This document shows, piece after piece, positions 48,074 through 56,435 of a stretch of DNA of 64,000 nucleotides. Every line of letters starts with the position of its first letter. Positions within the stretch are counted from its first letter, which is position 1. Both the position numbers and the translations under genes were made by a program. This stretch comes from Phenylobacterium sp. CCH9-H3 (GTDB lineage: Bacteria > Pseudomonadota > Alphaproteobacteria > Caulobacterales > Caulobacteraceae). The notes beneath the pieces were generated by a model that was given only the letters and a program-made list of their open reading frames with translations, had not been told where the DNA came from and searched no databases. The stretch spans positions 1 through 64,000 of the forward strand of contig NZ_LSJI01000230.1 of NCBI RefSeq assembly GCF_001557235.1, given 5' to 3'.

Positions 48074-49870
48074 CTACCAGCCGCAGGCGCGGCCCTTGTT
48101 CTGCTTGGTCAGCCAGGCGTCCAGCGGCTTGAAGTAGTCGGCCACCGCGCTCGCGTCCGTCCGGGTCTCGCCGGAGAAGACCGCCAGGGTCTGCGGCCAC
48201 GGCTGCGACTGACCCAGCTCCATCATCCGGTTGAACCTCTCGCCGACCGCCTTCTGGCCATAGACCGAGCAGCGGTGCAGCGGGCCCTTCCAGCCGGCCT
48301 GCTGGCAGGCGGCCCGGTGGAACTGGAACTGATAGATGTGGGCCAGGAAGTAGCGCGTGTACGGCGTGTTGCCCGGCACGTGGTACTTGGCGCCCGGATC
48401 GAAGGCGTCGGCCGGCCGCGCCGCGGGCGGGGTCAGGCCCTGGTATTTCAGCCGCAGCGCCCACCAGGCGTCGTTGTACTTGTCCGGCCCGACCTCTCCT
48501 GAGAACACCTCCCAGCGCCAGCGGTCGACCAGCAGGCCGAACGGCAGGAAGGCGATCTTGTCGAGCGCCATCTTGAGCAGGAAGGGAATGTCCTCTTCCG
48601 CCCCCGGCACGGTTTCGAGCAGGCCGATCTGATTGAGGTACGTCGGCGTCGAGGCCGACAGGGCGGCGAAATCGCCGATCGCCTCGTGGAAGCCGTCGTT
48701 GGCGCCGTTCCGGAACAGCGTCGGCTGGTTCTGATAGGCGCGCTGATAGTAGTTGTGGCCGAGCTCGTGGTGGATGGTCCGGAAGTCGTCCGCATTCACC
48801 TTGGTGCACATCTTGATGCGGATGTCGTTCTTGTCGTCGATGTCCCAGGCCGAGGCGTGGCAGACAACTTCCCGGTCGCGCGGCCGGGTGATCAGCGATC
48901 GGTCCCAGAACGTCTGGGGCAGGGGCGCGTAGCCGAGCGACGAGTAGAAGTTCTCGCCGGTCTTCACCATCCGGACGGCGTCGTAACCCTTGGCTTCCAG
49001 CAGCTTGTCGAGGTCGTAGCTGGAGGTCGCCGTCTTCGGGGCCACGATGTCGTAGATGTTACCCCACTGCTGAGCCCACATATTGCCCAGCAGATCGGCC
49101 CGGATCGGCCCGGTCCTGGGCTGCACGGCGTCGCCATACTGCTCGTTCAGCCGGGCCCGGACGTAGCAATGCAGGTTGCGGTAGAACGGCGCCACCTGCG
49201 TCCACAGCCGATCGGTCTCGGCGGCGAACGCGTCCGGATCCATGTCGTAGTTCGAGCGCCAGAGCGCGCCAGTGTCCTTGAAGCCCAGGCCCTTGGCGCC
49301 CTCGTTGGAAAGCGCGGCGAAACGGGCGTAGTCCGGCTTCATCACCGTCGCGACGCCGTGCCAGCCCTCCCAGGCGGCCTTGAGCTCGGACGGATCGCGG
49401 CTCTTGGCGAGGACGTCCTCGGCGTCGTTCAAGGTGATCTGCTTGCCCTTGAACGTGAACTTTCCGGACGAGTAGGTGCTGTCCAGCTTGGTCACGAGAC
49501 CGGCCAGTTCCTCGGCCGCCCCCGGGCGGTTCGGCGCCGGCGAGACCAGGTAGAGCTTCAGTAGCTTGAGCTTGCGGGCGGTCACGGGATCGACCTGGAC
49601 GCCATTGAAGCGCGCCGCCTCGGTGGCGAGCCGGGTCACCAGTTCGTTCTGCTCGGCGTTGGCCTTCGCTTCGAGCCACTGGGTGTCTTCGGTGATGAAA
49701 TTGGCCCGCACCCATTGGGCGCGGTTGGCGAATGCGTTGGCCCGGTCGAGCTGGGCTTCGGCGTTCTCGACAAAGGCCTTTGCGTCGGCGGCGGTGGGCT
49801 GCTGGGCCGCGGCCGGCGCGGCGCACGCAAGGACGGCCAGCGCGCACGCGGCCATGAGCTTCATTTTCAT
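48074..49870 (-). CDS. M2 family metallopeptidase (ACE-like peptidyl-dipeptidase)
   Basis: A 598-aa exported zinc peptidase. The signal peptide is MKMKLMAACALAVLACAAPAAAQ. The zinc site HELGH (in TIHHELGHNYYQ) and the third ligand Glu in GFHEAIGDF match angiotensin-converting-enzyme relatives. It should release dipeptides from peptide C-termini in the periplasm. ATG 49870 is chosen by the signal; the frame is open for 19 more codons upstream. Confidence 0.94.
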   Translation of the reverse strand: MKMKLMAACALAVLACAAPAAAQQPTAADAKAFVENAEAQLDRANAFANRAQWVRANFITEDTQWLEAKANAEQNELVTRLATEAARFNGVQVDPVTARKLKLLKLYLVSPAPNRPGAAEELAGLVTKLDSTYSSGKFTFKGKQITLNDAEDVLAKSRDPSELKAAWEGWHGVATVMKPDYARFAALSNEGAKGLGFKDTGALWRSNYDMDPDAFAAETDRLWTQVAPFYRNLHCYVRARLNEQYGDAVQPRTGPIRADLLGNMWAQQWGNIYDIVAPKTATSSYDLDKLLEAKGYDAVRMVKTGENFYSSLGYAPLPQTFWDRSLITRPRDREVVCHASAWDIDDKNDIRIKMCTKVNADDFRTIHHELGHNYYQRAYQNQPTLFRNGANDGFHEAIGDFAALSASTPTYLNQIGLLETVPGAEEDIPFLLKMALDKIAFLPFGLLVDRWRWEVFSGEVGPDKYNDAWWALRLKYQGLTPPAARPADAFDPGAKYHVPGNTPYTRYFLAHIYQFQFHRAACQQAGWKGPLHRCSVYGQKAVGERFNRMMELGQSQPWPQTLAVFSGETRTDASAVADYFKPLDAWLTKQNKGRACGW

Positions 49871-49966
49871 CGACTGTTCCCGGTCGTTTCCGTTGGCGGC
49901 CTGCCGCCGCCTCTGAGTCCGAGACAAGCGAGGCGCGGCCGTGCGGTCAACCCGGTCGCGACGAAC

Positions 49967-50593
49967 TCAGTCCGGCAGTTCGGCCAGGTCTTCCAGTCCC
50001 GCCACGCTGACGTTCAGGTCGGTGACGATGCCGGTGCCCAGCGTATAGACCCACCCGTGCACGCTGAGTGGTTGGTCCCGGGCCCAGGCGTCCTGCACGA
50101 ACACGTCCGAGGCCACGTTCCGGACCTGGCGGATGACGTTCAGCTCGACCAGCCGGTCCCATTTCTCCTTCTCGCCGGGCAGGGCGTCGAGCTCGTGGCG
50201 ATGCTCGTGATGCACTTCGCGGATCGGATGCAGCCAATGGTCGACCAGGCCCCGCCGCTGGCCGTCGACCGCCGCCGCCACGCCGCCGCAGCCATAGTGG
50301 CCCACGACCAGAATGTGCTTCACCTTGATCACGTCCACGGCGAACTGCAGCACCGACAGGTAGTTGGCGTCCTGCGGCGGGGCCAGGTTGGCCACGTTGC
50401 GGTGGACGAACAGCTCGCCGGGATCCAGGCCGACGATCTCGTTCGCCGGGACCCGGCTGTCGGAGCAGCCGATCCAGAGATATTCCGGGGCCTGCTGGCC
50501 CTCCAGGCGCTTGAAGAAGCCGGGGTCGGCCGCGACCTTGCCGGCGGCCCAGGCGGCGTTCTTGGCCTTTAGGTCGTTCAGAGACTTGGGCAT
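49967..50593 (-). CDS. can: Beta-class carbonic anhydrase
   Basis: A 208-aa zinc enzyme interconverting CO2 and bicarbonate. Zinc ligands are in WIGCSDSRVPANE (Cys, Asp) and VVGHYGCGG (His, Cys), with HRNVANLAP between. ATG 50593 overlaps the maiA stop by one base, so it is coupled to the aromatic-ring genes upstream. Confidence 0.95.
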   Translation of the reverse strand: MPKSLNDLKAKNAAWAAGKVAADPGFFKRLEGQQAPEYLWIGCSDSRVPANEIVGLDPGELFVHRNVANLAPPQDANYLSVLQFAVDVIKVKHILVVGHYGCGGVAAAVDGQRRGLVDHWLHPIREVHHEHRHELDALPGEKEKWDRLVELNVIRQVRNVASDVFVQDAWARDQPLSVHGWVYTLGTGIVTDLNVSVAGLEDLAELPD

Positions 50594-51237
50594 CAGAGGG
50601 GCTTTGCGTCGGGTTGTTGATCGGGATGGGCGGCGACGAAGGCGGGGTGCTCGACCGCGCGGTCCGCGGCGGCCACCAGCTTCGGCCAGGGTGAAACGTC
50701 CAGCTCGAACCGGCGTGCCGAATAGACCTGGGGCACGAGGCAGCAATCGGCGATGGTTGGGCTGTCCCCGAATGCATACTGGCCGCCGTGCCGTTCGATG
50801 AGCGGTTCGAGCGCATCGAAGCCGTCGCGGATCCACCCGTGGATCCATTCGGTGATCGCCGCCGGCTCGACGCCCATCTGGCGGAGCTTGCGGCCCACAC
50901 GGGTGTTGTTCAGCGGGTGGATGTCGCAGGCGACGATGCCGGCCATCCGCCGCACGACGGCCCGGTCCAGCGCGGCGCGTGGCAGGATCGGCGGACTGGG
51001 CCGGGTCTCCTCCAGCCACTCCAGGATCGCCAGGCTCTGCGCCAGCACCGTTCCGTCGCCCAGGTCGAGCGCCGGGGTCAGGCCCTGGGGGTTCACGGTC
51101 CTGTATGCGGGCTCGCGCTGCTGGCCTGCGATCAGGTCGACGGCGTGATAGTCGTACTCGCAGCCCTTCAGCTTCAGCCCGATGCGCACCCGGTAGGGCG
51201 CCGTGGCCCGCCAGGCGGAATGGAGGGTCCAGCCCAT
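50593..51237 (-). CDS. maiA: Maleylacetoacetate/maleylpyruvate isomerase (zeta-class GST)
   Basis: A 214-aa glutathione-S-transferase fold. The N-terminal active site is HSAWRATAPYRVRIGLKLKG, with NPQGLTPAL and LAQSLAILEWLEE following. It isomerises a maleyl to a fumaryl ring-cleavage product using glutathione. The next gene is a short FAH-family hydrolase, so maleylpyruvate (gentisate route) is as likely as maleylacetoacetate (tyrosine route). It is linked by TGATG to that gene. Confidence 0.9.
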   Translation of the reverse strand: MGWTLHSAWRATAPYRVRIGLKLKGCEYDYHAVDLIAGQQREPAYRTVNPQGLTPALDLGDGTVLAQSLAILEWLEETRPSPPILPRAALDRAVVRRMAGIVACDIHPLNNTRVGRKLRQMGVEPAAITEWIHGWIRDGFDALEPLIERHGGQYAFGDSPTIADCCLVPQVYSARRFELDVSPWPKLVAAADRAVEHPAFVAAHPDQQPDAKPL

Positions 51238-51917
51238 CAGGCCACCGTGAAGGCCAGCCGGCCCACGCCCTCGATCTCGCCGTCGACCCGGTCGCCCCTG
51301 ACGAGGGGGCCCACGCCCTCCGGCGTTCCCGTGTAGATCAGGTCGCCGGGCGCCAGGGCCCACAGCGCCGACGCCTCGGCGACGATCTCGGCGACGTTCC
51401 AGATCATGTCGGCCACGCTGGCGTCCTGCCTCACGACGCCGTTGACGGAGATCGCGATGCGGCCCTGTGGCGGCGGGCCTTGCCAGCGGCGGATGGCCGA
51501 GATCGGCGCGGACTGGTCGAAGCCCTTCGCGGCGTCCCAGGGCTGGCCCTTGTCCTTGGCGGCGCTCTGCAGGTCGCGGCGGGTCAGGTCGACACCCACC
51601 GCATAGCCGTAGACGAGGCTCAGCGCGTCGGCGACGGCCACGTTCCGGCCCGCCTCGCCGATGGCGACCACCAGCTCGATCTCGTGGTGCAGGTTGGCGG
51701 TGCGCGGAGGATAGGCCGGATCGCGGCCGGGCGGCACGATGGCGTCGGCCGGCTTGGTGAAAAAGAACGGCGGGTCACGGTCGTCGCCGCCCATTTCGCG
51801 GCGGTGGGCGGCGTAGTTGCGTCCCACGCAGAGGATCCGGCGGACCGGGAAGCTCCCGGCCTCGCCCTCGACGGGCACGACGGGGACGGGCGGGGGAGCT
51901 ATCGCGAACTCGGCCAT
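51237..51917 (-). CDS. Fumarylacetoacetate hydrolase-family protein (fumarylpyruvate hydrolase-like)
   Basis: A 226-aa protein, half the length of true fumarylacetoacetase and so closer to fumarylpyruvate hydrolases and acylpyruvases. Seen: ILCVGRNYAAHRREMG, FFTKPADAIVP, the metal-binding LHHEIELVVAIG, and DLIYTGTPEGVGPL near the end. It completes a two-step isomerase-hydrolase module with maiA. ATG 51917 is used. Confidence 0.9.
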   Translation of the reverse strand: MAEFAIAPPPVPVVPVEGEAGSFPVRRILCVGRNYAAHRREMGGDDRDPPFFFTKPADAIVPPGRDPAYPPRTANLHHEIELVVAIGEAGRNVAVADALSLVYGYAVGVDLTRRDLQSAAKDKGQPWDAAKGFDQSAPISAIRRWQGPPPQGRIAISVNGVVRQDASVADMIWNVAEIVAEASALWALAPGDLIYTGTPEGVGPLVRGDRVDGEIEGVGRLAFTVA

Positions 51918-51999
51918 GGCCGGGCGTTTAGGCTTCCCGGGCGGCGATGTGAACCCCACGCTACGGGAAGCTCGCGTCGCGTCAGGGGCGAAAAAAGGA

Positions 52000-52027
52000 G
52001 CCCCCGACCACGGCTGTGATCGGGGGC
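52000..52027 (-). terminator. Strong intrinsic terminator upstream of the FAH gene
   Basis: An 8-bp stem GCCCCCGA/TCGGGGGC (52000-52007 with 52020-52027), read on the minus strand, is followed by CTCC and six T. It ends transcripts coming from 52.03-52.3 kb, so something short is transcribed there on the minus strand. Confidence 0.85.
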
Positions 52028-52189
52028 CTATAAAAAGACGCTCGCAGGTCTAGGAGGTCCCACGAGTCCTTGCTGCTGATGCGGGTCATCCGAAACGCCT
52101 CCCCAGACGTCGCGGCTGACCCGCACCGGGCGCGCCGGCCCCGCAAGGCGAGGGACCGGAACGGGGTCGCGACGCGCTTCCAACGACAT
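52028..52189 (-). CDS. Possible small protein, 53 aa
   Basis: A short open frame whose TAG stop directly abuts the terminator stem at 52000-52027. ATG 52189 has GGAGG about 11 nt upstream; a longer version from ATG 52264 would be 78 aa. The sequence (MSLEARRDPVPVPRL...) is rich in Pro, Arg and Val and matches no family I recognise. The same transcript could be a non-coding RNA. Confidence 0.3.
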   Translation of the reverse strand: MSLEARRDPVPVPRLAGPARPVRVSRDVWGGVSDDPHQQQGLVGPPRPASVFL

Positions 52190-52232
52190 GACGATCGTCG
52201 CCTCCGACGCCAGCACAAGCGGCAGAGGCCCG

Positions 52233-52270
52233 AGGGTCATGGACGGGGTTGTCGGGTCGTCCATGACCCT
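52233..52270. repeat. Perfect 13-bp inverted repeat
   Basis: AGGGTCATGGACG (52233-52245) and CGTCCATGACCCT (52258-52270) around a 12-nt loop. It lies in the 565-nt region between the FAH gene and the winged-helix regulator. There is no T-tract on either side, so it may be an RNA structure or a protein-binding site. Confidence 0.65.
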
Positions 52271-52335
52271 GGGGAAGAGGTCTAAACCCGGGGGTATAAA
52301 GACCAGTCGTCGCGCCGAGCTGACAGGCCCGACAG

Positions 52336-52367
52336 CCGATCTTTTGCCGAGCGGAAACCGATCTTTT
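52336..52367. promoter_or_regulatory. Direct repeat, possible operator of the winged-helix regulator
   Basis: Two identical copies of CCGATCTTTT at 52336-52345 and 52358-52367, start-to-start distance 22 bp (two helical turns), about 115-147 bp upstream of the regulator ATG. OmpR/CadC-type winged helices typically bind spaced direct repeats, so autoregulation is possible. The rest of 51918-52482 beyond the listed hairpins shows no confident gene. Confidence 0.4.
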
Positions 52368-52482
52368 CCAAGCTCGGAAGCGTGGCGAGGCCCTCCGGTT
52401 GTGCTAATGGCGAGGGAGTGATGAGCGTTGCGGAGCGGGGCGAGGCTTCTGCGCGCGGGTTTTTGGACGGGACCGGGGTTCG

Positions 52483-54066
52483 ATGCAGTTGGCCCATCAG
52501 GCCGCCTTTTCGCTGGGAGCGCTGGAGGTGCGGCCGCCGACCTGCGAGGTCGTCTGGCGACAGGGCCGCGAGGTGCTTCAGCCGCGGGTGATGCAGGTGC
52601 TCGTCGCCCTGTCGCGCGCCGAGGAAGCGGTCGTGAGCCGCGACGACCTCATCGCCACATGCTGGGGCGGCCGTGTCGTGGGTGACGACGCCATCACCCT
52701 CGTCATGATGAAGCTGCGCAAGCTGGCCGAGCGGGCCGGCGGCGCCTTCACCGTCGAGACGGTGCCGCGGGTGGGCTATCGGCTGACGGTCGCGCCCGCC
52801 ACGGCCGAACCGCCGCCGCCGCCGCCGTCGGGCAAGGCTCGGCCGCGGATCGTGGTGCTGGAGTTCACCCACCCTGCCGGCGACGAGGAGCAGGGCTGGT
52901 TCGCCGAGGCCCTGGCGGACGAGCTCACCGTGGGGCTTTCGAAGTCGCCCCTGCTGTCGGTCATGCCGCGCCATGCGCTGCTGCACTCCGAGGTCGTCGG
53001 CCATGGAGCCGGTTCGATCTGCGCGCGCCTGGGCGTGGACTACGTGCTCGACGGCAAGGTCCGCAGCCTGGGCGGCACGGTCCGGGTGTCCGTCGACCTC
53101 ATCCAGGGCTCGGACGAGACCAGCGCCTGGTCCGGCCGCTACGACCGCCCGATGGCCGACCTGTTCTCGATGATGAACGAGATCACCACCTCGATCATCG
53201 GCACCGTCGAGCCTGCGGTGCTGGAGCGCGAGGAGTCGCAGGCCCTCAAAGTCCCCGAACGCAGCCTGCAGTTCTGGCAACTGCTGGTCCGCGGACGCGG
53301 GCACTTCTGGCGCTCGACGCCCGCCGACGTCCGCCTGGCCGAGACCTTCCTGGAACAGGCCCTGGCGCTGGAGCCGAACGACGTCTCGGCCCTGTCGATC
53401 CTGGCGCACTGCAAGCTGTTCGAGGTCTGGGTCGGCACGTCCTACGACCCGGACGCCGCGATCGAGGCGGCGCACCGGATCGCGCTCAAGGCGGTGGCGT
53501 CGGGCGGCTCCGACGCCTTTGCGCACTACACCTTAGGTGTGGTGCTTTCGATGATGGATCGGCTGGCCGAGGCCAAGGCCGAGCAGCGACGGGCGCTCGA
53601 GCTCAACCCATATCTGGCGGCGGCCTCGGGCGAGATGGGCCGCCTGCTGGCCTTCGAAGGCCAGTCCGCCGAAGCGATCGCCTATTCCGAACGCGCCATC
53701 GCCGCGAGCCCCAACGATCCCCACAGCTGGCTCTGGTATCGCAGCAAGGCCATCGCCCGCTTCGTCGCCGGCGACTTCGAACAGGCCGCCCGCGATGCGG
53801 CGGACGCCTGCGCCCGCGGCCCGGAGCGCTTCCCGCTGCGATATCTGCTGGCCGCCTGCTACAGCGCGGCGGGCGAGATGGAACAGGCCGAACGCGCGCT
53901 TGGAGACGCCGAGCGGCTGGCCCGGAACCGGGCTGGCGCCGGGCAGGGCAGCAACGCGACGCCGTACTCGCTGGAAGCGCTGAAGATCGGCCATCCGTTC
54001 GTGCGGCCCGCCGACCTCGCTAACCTTGTTAAGGCTCTGCAAAAGTCTGGGTGGCAGGCTGCCTAG
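52483..54066 (+). CDS. Winged-helix (CadC/OmpR-type) regulator with TolB-like and TPR domains
   Basis: A 527-aa protein. Residues 1-105 form an OmpR/PhoB-type winged helix (LQPRVMQVLVALSRAEEAVVSRDDLIATCWGG, then VPRVGYRLTV). A six-proline linker leads to a TolB-N-like domain (about 120-250), then tetratricopeptide-like repeats to the C-terminus (LEQALALEPNDVSAL, RALELNPYLAAAS). There is no membrane segment, unlike CadC, so it is cytoplasmic. It may control the adjacent FAD oxidoreductase gene, 46 nt downstream. Confidence 0.85.
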   Translation: MQLAHQAAFSLGALEVRPPTCEVVWRQGREVLQPRVMQVLVALSRAEEAVVSRDDLIATCWGGRVVGDDAITLVMMKLRKLAERAGGAFTVETVPRVGYRLTVAPATAEPPPPPPSGKARPRIVVLEFTHPAGDEEQGWFAEALADELTVGLSKSPLLSVMPRHALLHSEVVGHGAGSICARLGVDYVLDGKVRSLGGTVRVSVDLIQGSDETSAWSGRYDRPMADLFSMMNEITTSIIGTVEPAVLEREESQALKVPERSLQFWQLLVRGRGHFWRSTPADVRLAETFLEQALALEPNDVSALSILAHCKLFEVWVGTSYDPDAAIEAAHRIALKAVASGGSDAFAHYTLGVVLSMMDRLAEAKAEQRRALELNPYLAAASGEMGRLLAFEGQSAEAIAYSERAIAASPNDPHSWLWYRSKAIARFVAGDFEQAARDAADACARGPERFPLRYLLAACYSAAGEMEQAERALGDAERLARNRAGAGQGSNATPYSLEALKIGHPFVRPADLANLVKALQKSGWQAA

Positions 54067-54112
54067 GTCAGCAACCTAGGCGAGACCGGGGTCAAAGCCT
54101 CGGGTAGATCCC

Positions 54113-56326
54113 ATGTCCCACGCGACCCAGCCCCAGAAAGTGGCCATCCTCGGGGGCGGCATGGGTGGTCTCACGACCGCCCTTCAGCTTACCAGCCAGC
54201 CCAACTGGCAAGAGCGCTTCGACATCACCGTCTATCAGCTCGGCTGGCGACTCGGGGGCAAGTGCGCCTCTTCCCGCGGTCCCAACGCGCGCATCGAAGA
54301 GCACGGCATCCACGGCTTCATGGGCAGCTACTTCAACGCCCTGCCGATGATGTCCGATGTCTACGCCGAACTGAACCGTCCCGCCGGTGCGCCGCTCGCC
54401 ACGTTCGAGGAGGCGTTCCTCGGCTCCGGCTTCACCATGCTGTGGGAGTGGGAAAAGGACCGCCTGACGCCGTGGCCTACGCGCGCGCCGTCCAACAGCA
54501 CCCCGCCGACCGACGGAACGTCCTACAAGGGCCTGCAGACCGCCATCGTCGCGATCCTGAACGAGATCGGGCAGATGCTCGCGACCGCCCAGGGGACGCC
54601 GAAGCTGGTCTCCGAGGGCATCTCGCTGATCCTCGACAAGGCGAAGCAACAGGTCGAGACCGTGCCGCTGTCCGAGGGCCCCAACCACCCCCTCGTGGGT
54701 GAGATCCAGGCGGCGCGGAAGTTCATCGCGGGCGTGGTCAAGACGGTCGACGTCCTGGCTCCTCACATCGCCAACCACGCGGACGATCTGCGCCGGGCCC
54801 TGCTCACGCTCGACTTCTACGCCACGCTCATCGTCGGCGCGCTCAGCGACAACGTCGAGGTGGAGGGCTACGACCGCCTGGACGAGGAGAACTGGAGCGA
54901 CTGGCTGAGCCGCCATGGTTGCCATCCGGCCACGCTCCAGTCGCCGGTGGTCATGACCACGGTCAACATCTGCTACCAGAGCCCCAACGGCGACACGAGC
55001 CGGGCGGCCCGCATGGGCGCCGGCTGCTACCTCAACTGGACCCTTCGGGCCTGCGCCTACATGGGCGACCTGATCTGGAGCTTCGCCGCCGGCACGGGCG
55101 AGACCGTCGTGGCGCCCATCTACGAGGTGCTGAAGCGCCGCGGCGTGAAGTTCGAGTTCTTCCACAAGGTCGAGGCCCTGCGGCTGGATCCCGTGAACCG
55201 CCGCAAGGTGGCGGCCATCGAGATGACGGTCCAGGCCACGCTGAAGGACCCGGAGGCGGGCTATCAGCCGCTGATCGACGTGAAGGGTCTGCCGTCCTGG
55301 CCGCACCGGCCGCTGTACGAGCAGCTGAACGAGGGCGAATATCTCCGGGCCACGGGCATCGACCTGGAATCCTACTGGAACGGCTGGCCGAACGAGGCCT
55401 TCCCGCGCCTGAAGACGCCGCGCACCCTGCGCCACGGCGTCGACTACGACGAGATCGTCTTCGCCATCTCGCTGGGCGCCGTGCGCTACCTCTGCAAGGA
55501 GCTGATGGACGAGGACGAGGCCTGGCGGGACATGGTCGACGCCCTGCCCGCGCTGCAGACCCAGGCCATGCAGATCTGGCTCTCCAAGGATATGTACGAG
55601 CTGGGCTGGGCCGAGCCGCTCAACCCGGCCAAGAACGAACTCGCGCTCTCCGGCACCTACTTCTGCCCGCCGAACGGCAACGCCAACTTCCCGGACCTGC
55701 TCAAGTGGGAAAGCTGGCCCGAGGAGAACGCGCCCAAGGCGCTCTGGTACTTCTGCGGCCTGATGCCCGACTACGAGCCGCCGCCGCCGTTTTCGGACAC
55801 CGACTATCCGCGCCGCCAGTCCGAGCGGGTGAAGACCCAGTGCATCCAGTACCTGCAGGCCTCGATCGGCACGATGCTGCCCAAGGCCACTGTGCGGGCG
55901 AACTACGGCGTCGGCGACCCGATGGGTCTCGACTTCAACCTGCTGGTCGACTCCCGGGAGACGGGTCCCGGCGCGCTGCGGGCCGAAGGCGTCCAGCGGT
56001 TCGACAGCCAGTTCTGGCGGGCCAACATCGATCCGACCGAGCGCTACGTCACCTCGCCGCCCGGCAGCACCGCCTGCCGGCTGGAGGCCTGGGGCTCGGG
56101 CTTCGACAACCTCACGCTGGCCGGCGACTGGATCTATACCGGGCTCAACGTGGGCAGCTTCGAAGGCGCCACCATGAGCGGGAAGCTGGCCAGCTACGCG
56201 CTCAGCGGCGCGCCGGCGCTGGACACCATCATCGGCTATCCCACGATGCCGCGGCCTCACGCGCCCACCCGGGCGCGGACGCCGGCTGTCGAGGCCGCGC
56301 CGCGCCTGCGCAAGGTGGTAGGCTAG
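54113..56326 (+). CDS. Large FAD-dependent oxidoreductase (phytoene-desaturase-like)
   Basis: A 737-aa flavoprotein. The N-terminal dinucleotide fold VAILGGGMGGLTTALQL (about 10-26), then YQLGWRLGGKCASSRG, is typical of carotenoid/amine oxidase relatives. The C-terminal FAD segment is LTLAGDWIYTGLNVGSFEGATMSGKLAS. The middle is unusually long, with a WP-rich block and many tryptophans. The substrate is not evident; desaturation or oxidation of an isoprenoid or lipid is inferred from the fold. No carotenoid genes are nearby. Confidence 0.82.
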   Translation: MSHATQPQKVAILGGGMGGLTTALQLTSQPNWQERFDITVYQLGWRLGGKCASSRGPNARIEEHGIHGFMGSYFNALPMMSDVYAELNRPAGAPLATFEEAFLGSGFTMLWEWEKDRLTPWPTRAPSNSTPPTDGTSYKGLQTAIVAILNEIGQMLATAQGTPKLVSEGISLILDKAKQQVETVPLSEGPNHPLVGEIQAARKFIAGVVKTVDVLAPHIANHADDLRRALLTLDFYATLIVGALSDNVEVEGYDRLDEENWSDWLSRHGCHPATLQSPVVMTTVNICYQSPNGDTSRAARMGAGCYLNWTLRACAYMGDLIWSFAAGTGETVVAPIYEVLKRRGVKFEFFHKVEALRLDPVNRRKVAAIEMTVQATLKDPEAGYQPLIDVKGLPSWPHRPLYEQLNEGEYLRATGIDLESYWNGWPNEAFPRLKTPRTLRHGVDYDEIVFAISLGAVRYLCKELMDEDEAWRDMVDALPALQTQAMQIWLSKDMYELGWAEPLNPAKNELALSGTYFCPPNGNANFPDLLKWESWPEENAPKALWYFCGLMPDYEPPPPFSDTDYPRRQSERVKTQCIQYLQASIGTMLPKATVRANYGVGDPMGLDFNLLVDSRETGPGALRAEGVQRFDSQFWRANIDPTERYVTSPPGSTACRLEAWGSGFDNLTLAGDWIYTGLNVGSFEGATMSGKLASYALSGAPALDTIIGYPTMPRPHAPTRARTPAVEAAPRLRKVVG

Positions 56327-56340
56327 ACGCCCGTCTCGTC

Positions 56341-56363
56341 GGGGCCGCACCGCGTGCGGCCCC
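56341..56363 (+). terminator. Hairpin after the FAD oxidoreductase gene
   Basis: Perfect 10-bp stem GGGGCCGCAC/GTGCGGCCCC with a CGC loop, 14 nt after the stop. No T-tract follows, so it may act as an RNA-stabilising or weak termination structure. Confidence 0.55.
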
Positions 56364-56435
56364 GCTTGCGCCTGCGTCCGACCTGCCCCAACCTCCCTTG
56401 GCCGTACCGGGGGGGCCTGGGAGGGCGCCTCCGCC

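Noticed and set aside
51982..52218. Leader peptide/attenuator upstream of the FAH gene
   Set aside because: The frame MTRISSKDSWDLL... runs through the terminator stem and T-tract, has one Trp and no run of a regulatory amino acid, and the downstream genes are catabolic.
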